A stretch of 6,551 nucleotides of DNA, from assembly GCA_001796995.1 (NCBI GenBank), contig MGOB01000023.1:5179-11729 (forward strand), written 5' to 3'. The DNA comes from Chloroflexi bacterium RBG_16_68_14. GTDB taxonomy: Bacteria; Chloroflexota; Dehalococcoidia; DSTF01; RBG-16-68-14. Shown here piece after piece: positions 1 through 4,468 of this stretch (the stretch's first letter is position 1; each line of letters starts with the position of its first letter). Under the pieces are notes generated by a model. It saw nothing but the letters and a program-made list of their open reading frames with translations, had not been told where the DNA came from and made no database searches. Position numbers and translations under genes: made by a program.

Positions 1-1413
1 CATGTCGCCGTAGAGGGTGCAGTAGCCGGTGGCGTACTCGCTCTTATTGCCGGTGGTGAGCACCAGCCAGCCGAACTTGTTGGAGAGGGCCATCAGCAGG
101 TTGCCCCGGATGCGCGCCTGGACATTCTCCTCCGCCGTCCCCGGCTGGGTGCCAGCGAATGGCTGTTCCAGTATCTCTAGGTAGGCGGCGTGGGCCGGCT
201 CGATGGGGATGATCAGCAGCTCGATGCCCAGGTTCTCCGCCACCCGTTTGGCGTCGGCGATGGAGCCCTCCGACGAGTAGCGGGAGGGCATGGCGACGCC
301 CTTCACGTGCTCGGCGCCCAAGGCATCGACGGCGACGGCCGCCACCAGGGGGGAGTCGACCCCGCCCGAGAGGCCGATCACCACGTTCTCGTACCCCACC
401 TTGCGCACGTAGTCGCGGGTGCCGGTCACCAGGGCAGCGTAGACCTCCGCCTCCAGCGTCAGCGGCTCCGCGATGCGAGGCGCGACAGGCGGCCCTTCGA
501 CCCTTCGACCTGGCTCAGGGCAGGCAAGCTCAGGGCGGCGCTTCTCCGTCGAGGACGGCTCGCTGGAGACCACGATGCGCGGGCAGGCCGCACGTTCCGC
601 CTCCTCCAGCTTCTCCTTGCGCCGGCGCGGGTCGTGGAGACGGGTCTGGTGCACCGCGTCCACGTCCAGGTCGCACACCAGCAGCTCCTCCTCGAACTGG
701 GCGGCGCGGGCGATGAGCTCGCCCCGCTCGTCGAAGACCATGCTGCCGCCGTCGAAGACCAGCTCGTCCTGGCCGCCCACCAGGTTCACGTAGCAGACGA
801 TGGCCGCGCTGTCGCTCGCCCTCGTGGCGAGCATCTCCTCCCGGAAGCGGCCCTTGCCCGCGTGGTAGGGCGAGCCGTTGATGTTGACGATGACCTCCGC
901 CCCGGCGTGGGCCTGGGCCCGCTGCGGCCCGTCCGGGTACCAGATGTCCTCGCAGACGTTGACGCCCACACGCACGCCCCCGATCTCGAACACCGGCGCC
1001 TCCGTGCCCGCCTGGAAGTAGCGGTTCTCGTCGAAGACGCCGTAGTTGGGGAGCAGGTGCTTGTGGTAGACGCCGGCCAGCCGGCCGTCGTGGATGACGG
1101 CGGCGGCGTTGTAGATATCGTCGTCCTCGTCCACGAAGCCGACGACCAGGGTGATGCCGTGGGGCCCCCTCGACGAGCTCGGGGCGGTGGCCTCCACGAT
1201 GCGCTGGAGCGCCGCCAGGTTATCGACGATGAAGGCGCGGCGGAGGAGCAGGTCCTCCGGCGGGTAGCCGGTCACCGCCAGCTCCGGGAAGGCGACCAGG
1301 TCGCAGCCCAGCTCCCGGGCGCGGGCGGCGTACTCCAGGATCCGGGCGACGTTGCCGTCGAGGTCGCCGACGGTGGTGTTGATCTGGGCCAGGCCGACCC
1401 GCAGCGTGCGCAT
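1..1413 (-). CDS. nadE: Glutamine-dependent NAD+ synthetase (3' end outside window)
   Basis: Makes NAD+ from deamido-NAD+, ATP and glutamine, the last step of NAD synthesis, in the cytoplasm. The 471 codons read MRTLRVGLAQINTTVGDLDG at the start, an open nitrilase-type amidase domain. Its catalytic triad is visible: Glu44 (FPELAVTGYP), Lys118 (YHKHLLPNYG) and Cys154 (VGVNVCEDIW). This domain releases ammonia from glutamine. After a linker at about residues 280-320 comes the synthetase domain with the ATP-pyrophosphatase loop SGGVDS at 349-354, and TTGNKSEYATGYCTLYGDM at the window edge. Roughly 100 C-terminal residues are missing, judging by the usual family length. The ATG at 1411-1413 fits the conserved N-terminus; a weak GAGAG lies 10 nt upstream. 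The gene is divergent from the HEPN-like gene and has its own promoter and palindromic operator. Repeat DNA is inserted in frame at residues 293-307 and probably 77-83. Confidence 0.97.
   Translation of the reverse strand, partial: MRTLRVGLAQINTTVGDLDGNVARILEYAARARELGCDLVAFPELAVTGYPPEDLLLRRAFIVDNLAALQRIVEATAPSSSRGPHGITLVVGFVDEDDDIYNAAAVIHDGRLAGVYHKHLLPNYGVFDENRYFQAGTEAPVFEIGGVRVGVNVCEDIWYPDGPQRAQAHAGAEVIVNINGSPYHAGKGRFREEMLATRASDSAAIVCYVNLVGGQDELVFDGGSMVFDERGELIARAAQFEEELLVCDLDVDAVHQTRLHDPRRRKEKLEEAERAACPRIVVSSEPSSTEKRRPELACPEPGRRVEGPPVAPRIAEPLTLEAEVYAALVTGTRDYVRKVGYENVVIGLSGGVDSPLVAAVAVDALGAEHVKGVAMPSRYSSEGSIADAKRVAENLGIELLIIPIEPAHAAYLEILEQPFAGTQPGTAEENVQARIRGNLLMALSNKFGWLVLTTGNKSEYATGYCTLYGDM
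493..535. repeat. Nested palindromic repeat inside the nadE linker
   Basis: Positions 493-501 joined to 526-535 give CCCTTCGACAAGCTCAGGG, a short imperfect inverted repeat of a kind scattered in many bacterial genomes. Between the halves sit 24 bp (502-525) that read like a second, slightly different copy: CCTTCGACCTGGCTCAGGGC plus four bases. The result looks like one repeat inserted in another. The 24 bp are eight codons, so the nadE frame stays open, encoding PELACPEPGRRVEG in the linker between the amidase and synthetase domains, a place that tolerates extra residues. Confidence 0.7.
1166..1185. repeat. Probable decayed second copy of the nadE repeat
   Basis: CCCCTCGACGAGCTCGGGGC matches the outer repeat at 493-535 (CCCTTCGACAAGCTCAGGGC) at 17 of 20 positions. 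All three differences are transitions from A/T to G/C, as expected for a copy drifting towards the host composition. It encodes APSSSRG near residues 77-83 of NadE, between an alpha helix and the strand ITLVVGFVDE, where family members usually have a shorter loop. Chance similarity in a GC-rich gene cannot be excluded. Confidence 0.45.
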
Positions 1414-1415
1414 AC

Positions 1416-1436
1416 TTAGTGTACTCTCTACACTAA
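1416..1436. promoter_or_regulatory. 21-bp perfect palindrome, probable NrtR-type operator
   Basis: TTAGTGTA, five bases (CTCTC on the plus strand), then TACACTAA: two perfect 8-bp arms. It begins 2 nt upstream of the nadE start codon and covers about +7 to +27 of the predicted transcript, including the only Shine-Dalgarno-like GAGAG. A bound repressor would block both initiation and early elongation. From memory, NrtR (the Nudix-related repressor of NAD genes) binds palindromes of about 21 bp with a GT-N7-AC core; this palindrome has that core. The regulator gene is not in the window, so the assignment rests on the motif and the target gene. Confidence 0.68.
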
Positions 1437-1449
1437 CCCTCTCGCCTCC

Positions 1450-1478
1450 ATTATCGGCGGTAGGGGGGAGGGGGTCAA
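1450..1478 (-). promoter_or_regulatory. Sigma-70-type promoter of nadE
   Basis: On the minus strand the sequence reads TTGACC (1478-1473), a 17-nt spacer, then GATAAT (1455-1450). Each hexamer matches the housekeeping consensus at five of six positions, and the spacing is optimal. Transcription would begin near 1443, leaving a leader of about 30 nt before the nadE ATG. The leader contains the 21-bp palindrome. No other good promoter was seen in this divergent intergenic region. Confidence 0.75.
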
Positions 1479-1516
1479 GGCTTCCTAGATGTGGTACCAT
1501 CCTGTCAGCTTTAGAC

Positions 1517-1521
1517 GGGAG
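1517..1521 (+). promoter_or_regulatory. Ribosome binding site deciding a GTG start
   Basis: GGGAG followed by an 8-nt spacer to the GTG at 1530. This supports the GTG over the first in-frame ATG (residue 18, 1581). The GTG start also keeps the CPAC half of the Cys/His cluster in the protein. An ATG at 1522 opens only a four-codon frame ending at TGA 1531-1533. Confidence 0.65.
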
Positions 1522-1529
1522 ATGGGCCA

Positions 1530-2444
1530 GTGAGCCTTCGACTTGAAATTGCGTGCCCAGCCTGCCAAGAGACAAGGACGATGTCAGAGCTGGACAAGAC
1601 ACGGTTCACGGCAAAGCATCCCTTAGAATGTAGCAACGGTCATCGCTACACGAGATCGGACGGCTTCTTTAACTGGCTTCTAACTGGGAGCCAGTTAGGG
1701 AGCGCATTGATTCTGGCGGACACGGCCATTGAGGGCAGAGTTAAATACGATGGGGACTCCGAGCTCGGAGTCAGACTGCCGTATTCGCTCAGGGGCGCAG
1801 AAATCTCTGCATGGCCAACGTCAGAGTGGAAGGACTTGGGCGGCGATGTGGATTATGCGGTTGTCTGGAAGGGCTGGGCGTTCATTACATTGAAAGAAAC
1901 CCGGCTCACTCGGGTCGCAGGGAGAGGCGTGCCTGCAACTGACTTCCAGATAGTTGGATCACGGCGGGCAGGTCGGATTCCAGGTTGGCGACAGGCTATG
2001 GGTGAGGCGATAATCGCGTTTGAGGAAGGCCGAACAAATGTAAGCATTCTCCTTGCCAACATAGCTGTGGAGACGCTGTATAGCTCAATTGCGGACCGAC
2101 GCTTGAGGCGACGGGGAATGACAGACAGCCTGATCGCCGACCTGCATGGCAAACTCCCGTTCGAATGGCGGCTCCGGGAGAGATTTGCTCGGGCGTTCAA
2201 GCTCCCTTGCTTGGGAGATGCACCCTTTTGGGCAGACTGGGTAAAGAAAGCCCGCTCCCCTCGCAATCCCCTCGCCCACAGTTGGCGCTTTGAGCGTGGT
2301 GGGAAAGCCATTGCCACCGAACAGGACGCCCAAGAGGCGATTTGGCTGCACCTTAAGGCGGTTCTGCATCTCAATCCAAAGGCGTTCGACTGGCTGATGA
2401 GTCTGGAAACCAAAGCAGTCCGAGGGACTCCTCGGACTGCTTGA
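1530..2444 (+). CDS. HEPN-like protein with N-terminal Cys/His cluster
   Basis: 304 residues; I do not recognise a named family over the whole length. The N-terminus has CPAC (Cys9, Cys12) and CSNGH (Cys34, His38), a spacing that could hold zinc as a small ribbon. Residues 40-150 are a mixed region rich in Trp and Gly. Residues 155-290 look all-helical: GEAIIAFEEG, NVSILLANIAVETLYSSIADR, an aromatic helix, then ARSPRNPLAH (Arg245-x4-His250) and a last long helix. R-x4-6-H at this position is the hallmark of HEPN domains, many of which are ribonucleases in toxin-antitoxin and phage-defence systems. There is no signal peptide or membrane segment, so it should be cytoplasmic. GC is about 55% by eye against about 70% in the neighbours, which suggests transfer. 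No nucleotidyltransferase antitoxin partner lies alongside. Ribonuclease activity and a defence role are inferences. Confidence 0.85.
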   Translation: MSLRLEIACPACQETRTMSELDKTRFTAKHPLECSNGHRYTRSDGFFNWLLTGSQLGSALILADTAIEGRVKYDGDSELGVRLPYSLRGAEISAWPTSEWKDLGGDVDYAVVWKGWAFITLKETRLTRVAGRGVPATDFQIVGSRRAGRIPGWRQAMGEAIIAFEEGRTNVSILLANIAVETLYSSIADRRLRRRGMTDSLIADLHGKLPFEWRLRERFARAFKLPCLGDAPFWADWVKKARSPRNPLAHSWRFERGGKAIATEQDAQEAIWLHLKAVLHLNPKAFDWLMSLETKAVRGTPRTA

Positions 2445-2500
2445 ATATTCGCGCCGGTGCTCCGGCGGTAGCTAGGTAACCCCAGCTCCTACCGGCCGGC
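2406..2500 (-). ncRNA. Predicted structured small RNA, tail-to-tail with the HEPN-like gene
   Basis: A transcript starting near 2500 from the consensus promoter would be about 90-95 nt. It has no ATG or GTG, and a TTG only at its very end, so it should not code. Visible structure: a first hairpin region from about 2494 to 2466 (CGGT pairing with ACCG, and AGCT with AGCT inside), a second hairpin CGCCGG-AGCA-CCGGCG (2467-2452), a spacer containing the palindrome GAATATTC, then a 13-bp terminator hairpin. The last 30 nt or so are antisense to the 3' end of the HEPN-like gene. It does not resemble tRNA, tmRNA, SRP RNA, 6S RNA or a riboswitch class that I can recognise. No gene follows on the minus strand until nadE, more than 1 kb away, which argues against a leader and for a free RNA. 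Confidence 0.6.
2407..2442 (-). terminator. 13-bp terminator hairpin shared by the small RNA and HEPN gene end
   Basis: AAGCAGTCCGAGG (2413-2425), loop GACT, CCTCGGACTGCTT (2430-2442): 13 perfect base pairs. On the minus strand the stem runs into TTTGGTTT, a short broken T-tract that fits an intrinsic terminator for the small RNA. On the plus strand the stem encodes the last codons of the HEPN-like gene and reaches into its TGA stop; GAATATTCG follows with no T-run, so termination in that direction would be weaker. Confidence 0.6.
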
Positions 2501-2506
2501 TTACTA

Positions 2507-2534
2507 ATTATACATTCCTTGCCCGGAATGTCAA
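2507..2534 (-). promoter_or_regulatory. Perfect consensus sigma-70 promoter of the small RNA
   Basis: On the minus strand TTGACA (2534-2529), a 16-nt spacer and TATAAT (2512-2507): both hexamers match the consensus exactly. Such AT-rich hexamers at proper spacing are very unlikely by chance in DNA this rich in GC. The expected start is near 2500. Nothing codes directly downstream on this strand, so the promoter is the main evidence for a small RNA gene. The plus strand over the same bases offers no comparable promoter for the ABC operon. Confidence 0.8.
2512..2531. promoter_or_regulatory. Inverted repeat filling the small RNA promoter spacer
   Basis: ACATTCC, six bases (TTGCCC), GGAATGT: perfect 7-bp arms. 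The repeat occupies the whole spacer and overlaps the inner ends of the -35 and -10 hexamers. An operator placed like this would let a dimeric regulator shut the promoter, or, as with MerR-type regulators, remodel it. The regulator is unknown. The site also lies about 100 nt upstream of the ABC ATPase start and might serve both directions. Confidence 0.5.
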
Positions 2535-2629
2535 CCCTTAGCCACCCTCTGAAGGCAGGGCTCGCTGGGTGTGTCGTAGAGAATCCTCCTCCCACCCCCT
2601 CCCCTTCGCTACCATGTTCAGTAGCTTCC

Positions 2630-3652
2630 ATGTCCGACACGCCCTCTCCCGCCCCCGCCATCTCCGTCCGCGAGCTCGTCGTCGCCTACGGCGACAGGCG
2701 CGCGCTGGACGGCGTGTCGCTGGCGGTGCCTCAGGGGACGGTGGTGGGACTGCTGGGGCCGAACGGGTCGGGCAAGAGCACGCTGCTCTCGGTGATCGCC
2801 GGGCTGCGCCCCCCGCAGCAGGGCGAGGTGCGGGTCTTGGGCGAAGGGCGCAGGCCTGCCCGCCGAAGGCGGGTCGGCGTCGTCTTCCAGGAGTCCTGCC
2901 TCGACCCGCTGATGACGCTGCACGAGACGCTCTGGCTCCACGGCCGGCTCTTCGGCCTGGGCGGAGCGACGCTCCGGCGGCGCATCGAAGAGCTGCTGGA
3001 GGGATTCGGGCTGGCGGAGCGGGCACGCGAGGCCGTGCGCACCCTCTCGGGCGGGCTGCGCCGCCGCCTGGAGCTGGCCCGGGCGCTCCTGCCCTCGCCC
3101 GACGTCCTCCTCCTGGACGAGCCGACGACGGGGCTGGACCCCGACTCCCGCCGCGCCTTCTGGGAGCTGCTAAGAGGAACTGCGGCACCGCCGACTGAAG
3201 TCGGCGGCATGGCCGGGGAACCGCGAAGCCGCGGACTTTCAGTCCGCGGGCGAGGTTTGACCATCCTCCTGGCCACCAACGATGTGCAGGAGGCGGAGCG
3301 CGAGTGCGATACCGTCGCCTTCCTCTACCACGGCCGGCTGGTCGCCCAGGGGACGCCGGCGGAGCTGAAGAAGGGCCTCCGGCACGACTCGGTGCGCATA
3401 GAGTGCATCGATGGGAAGGCGGCCGCGCTGGGCAGCGCCGTCGCCGGCTGGCCGGGCGTGGGCCGCGTCACCTCGGCCGACGCCGTCCTCCACGTGACGG
3501 TGGACGACGCTTCCGCCTTCGTGCCCCGCCTCTTCCAGACCGCTGCGGAGGCCGTCCACGCCATCCGCATCGAGCCGTCCACCCTGGAGGACGCGTACTT
3601 TGAGCTGACCGGGGCCTCGGTCTCCGCGCCGGAGGGGGAAGGGACGGCATGA
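2630..3652 (+). CDS. ABC exporter ATP-binding protein with insertion and altered switch residue
   Basis: 340 residues, DrrA/CcmA-like ATPase that would power the adjacent ABC-2 permease from the cytoplasmic side. Motifs in order: Walker A GPNGSGKST (43-51), Q-loop Gln87 (VVFQES), signature LSGG (139-142), Walker B LLLDEP (160-165), D-loop GLD (168-170), switch region LLATNDVQEAE with Asn217 where His is usual, and a C-terminal regulatory domain ending in TLEDAYFELTG, typical of drug or polysaccharide exporters. From D170 to Asn217 is 47 residues against about 26 in relatives. The extra 21 or so come from two palindromic repeats at 3176-3249. The frame is open back to a TTG at 2519, but homology begins near ISVRELVVAYGDR, so the ATG at 2630 is preferred; no clear Shine-Dalgarno precedes it. 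The stop overlaps the permease start (ATGA). The substrate cannot be told from sequence. Confidence 0.95.
   Translation: MSDTPSPAPAISVRELVVAYGDRRALDGVSLAVPQGTVVGLLGPNGSGKSTLLSVIAGLRPPQQGEVRVLGEGRRPARRRRVGVVFQESCLDPLMTLHETLWLHGRLFGLGGATLRRRIEELLEGFGLAERAREAVRTLSGGLRRRLELARALLPSPDVLLLDEPTTGLDPDSRRAFWELLRGTAAPPTEVGGMAGEPRSRGLSVRGRGLTILLATNDVQEAERECDTVAFLYHGRLVAQGTPAELKKGLRHDSVRIECIDGKAAALGSAVAGWPGVGRVTSADAVLHVTVDDASAFVPRLFQTAAEAVHAIRIEPSTLEDAYFELTGASVSAPEGEGTA
2859..2873. repeat. Short palindrome CCCGCC-GAA-GGCGGG
   Basis: A 6-bp perfect inverted repeat around GAA within the ABC ATPase gene, encoding part of ARRRRVG just before the Q-loop strand. It resembles short dispersed GC-rich palindromes, but the protein is not longer than its relatives here, so it may simply be codons for an Arg-rich stretch. 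Confidence 0.3.
3176..3249. repeat. Two tandem palindromic repeats inserted in the ABC ATPase gene
   Basis: Two units of 32 and 33 bp, each beginning GGAAC, start at 3176 and 3217. Unit one ends in CCGCCGACT-GA-AGTCGGCGG (3188-3207), unit two in CCGCGGACT-TTC-AGTCCGCGG (3229-3249); each has perfect 9-bp arms. The units differ at one arm base, C against G, and the opposite arm changes to match, so pairing is kept. The insertion stays in frame, has no stop, and lies between the helix FWELLRG and the strand LTILLAT of the ATPase. Confidence 0.8.
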
Positions 3653-4443
3653 GCGGCGCAGCGCTCACCGTCGGCGCCTGGGGCGCGCTCCTCGCCCGCG
3701 ACCTGCGCGCCTTCCTGCGCTCGCGCTCGCAGCTCTCCTCGTCGCTGCTCTTCCCGCTCATGCTGCTGGCCGTGGTGGGGGTCGGCATCTCGGAGGGGCT
3801 GGAGCCGTCGCGGGTGCGCGACGGCGACTATGTGACCTTCCTGGTGCCGGGCATCATCGTCATGACGGCGCTCTTCTCATCGACCTTCTCCAGCGCCTCC
3901 TTCTACCAGGACCGCGACTCCGGCATGCTCAAGGTCTTCCTCGTCTCGCCCCACTCGCCGGCGGCGATCCTGTTCGGGAAGTCGCTGGGGGCGATCACCA
4001 TCGGCAGCGTGCAGGCGCTGGCGGTGCTCGCCTTCGCCTCGGCCGTCCCGGCCATCGACCTGGCGTGGCAGTACGGGGTAGGGCCCAGCCTGCTGCTGGC
4101 GCTCGCGACGGTGCTGGGGCTGAACGTGCTCCTGAGCGGGCTGGCCCAGGTCCTCGCCTCCCGCATCCGCACCATGCAGGGGTTCCACCTGGTGATGAAC
4201 CTGGTGCTCTTCCCGCTGCTCTTCTTCTCCGGCGCCTTCTTCCCCCTGGCCGACCTGCCCGGCTGGCTCTACGGCCTGGCGCTGGTGAACCCGCTCACCT
4301 ACGCTGTCGACCTGCTCCAGCTCGCCCTCTACGCCGAGGGCGAGTCCGGCTACCTGGGCATCGGCGTGGACCTGGCGGTGCTGGGGAGCCTGGCCGCCGT
4401 CCTCTTCGGCTGGGGCCTGCGCCGGCACCCTATGGTAGACTAG
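3649..4443 (+). CDS. ABC-2 type transporter permease
   Basis: 264 residues, the membrane half of an exporter with the preceding ATPase. Hydrophobic segments fall near residues 32-49, 63-83, 112-134, 146-168, 179-200 and 236-257, giving the usual six. The segment YQDRDSGMLKVFLVSPHSP matches the conserved cytoplasmic region after the second helix, and FSGAFFPLADLPGWL followed by NPLTYAVDLL is the ABC-2 family signature before the last helix. The length is normal and all segments look intact. The ATG overlaps the ATPase stop as ATGA, with GGAGG and GGGA stretches upstream, so the two are translationally coupled. Relatives (DrrB, NodJ, YadH types) move drugs, lipids or polysaccharides; the substrate here is unknown. 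Confidence 0.93.
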   Translation: MSGAALTVGAWGALLARDLRAFLRSRSQLSSSLLFPLMLLAVVGVGISEGLEPSRVRDGDYVTFLVPGIIVMTALFSSTFSSASFYQDRDSGMLKVFLVSPHSPAAILFGKSLGAITIGSVQALAVLAFASAVPAIDLAWQYGVGPSLLLALATVLGLNVLLSGLAQVLASRIRTMQGFHLVMNLVLFPLLFFSGAFFPLADLPGWLYGLALVNPLTYAVDLLQLALYAEGESGYLGIGVDLAVLGSLAAVLFGWGLRRHPMVD

Positions 4444-4457
4444 AGATTGCTGCTAGA

Positions 4458-4462
4458 AAGGA
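4458..4462 (+). promoter_or_regulatory. Ribosome binding site of the thioredoxin-like lipoprotein gene
   Basis: AAGGA with a 6-nt spacer to the ATG at 4469. It lies in the 25-nt gap after the permease stop, so the gene can be translated from the same transcript with its own strong site. It fixes the start just before the signal peptide MRRLVILAALGL. Confidence 0.7.
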
Positions 4463-4468
4463 CGGAAC

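Noticed and set aside
190..1419. Long open frame on the plus strand opposite nadE (409 codons)
   Set aside because: It is antisense to a clear nadE with catalytic residues in order; its product is low-complexity and rich in Val, Asp, Arg and Gly, as expected from GC-rich shadow frames.
1491..1500. TACCAT near the GGTACC palindrome as a promoter for the HEPN-like gene
   Set aside because: No -35 hexamer at 16-18 nt spacing; too weak to call. How this gene is transcribed remains unclear.
1538..1549. CCTTCGACTTGA at the start of the HEPN-like gene as another repeat copy
   Set aside because: Only half of the repeat matches and the second half (AGCTCAGGG) is absent; probably chance.
1853..2413. 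Minus-strand open frame opposite the HEPN-like gene, downstream of the consensus promoter
   Set aside because: Its start at 2413 lies beyond the terminator hairpin, it has no ribosome binding site, and the plus-strand frame carries recognisable motifs. A read-through antisense transcript is possible, a protein unlikely.
2406..2500. A known riboswitch controlling the ABC operon
   Set aside because: The promoter reads away from the ABC genes, and I saw no core of the TPP, cobalamin, fluoride, guanidine, ZTP, cyclic-dinucleotide or manganese classes. A database scan could overturn this.
2411..2540. Integron attC site or transposon end at the intergenic hairpins
   Set aside because: No RYYYAAC/GTTRRRY core pair was found, there is no integrase or transposase in the window, and no target-site duplication flanks the HEPN-like gene.
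2519..2629. Upstream extension of the ABC ATPase to the TTG at 2519
   Set aside because: The 37 extra residues are Pro/Ser-rich without family similarity and overlap the small RNA promoter. The ATG at 2630 precedes the conserved domain.
2371..2661. Minus-strand frame of 96 codons across the intergenic region
   Set aside because: It crosses the promoter, the RNA hairpins and the HEPN gene end, with no ribosome binding site and no recognisable domain.
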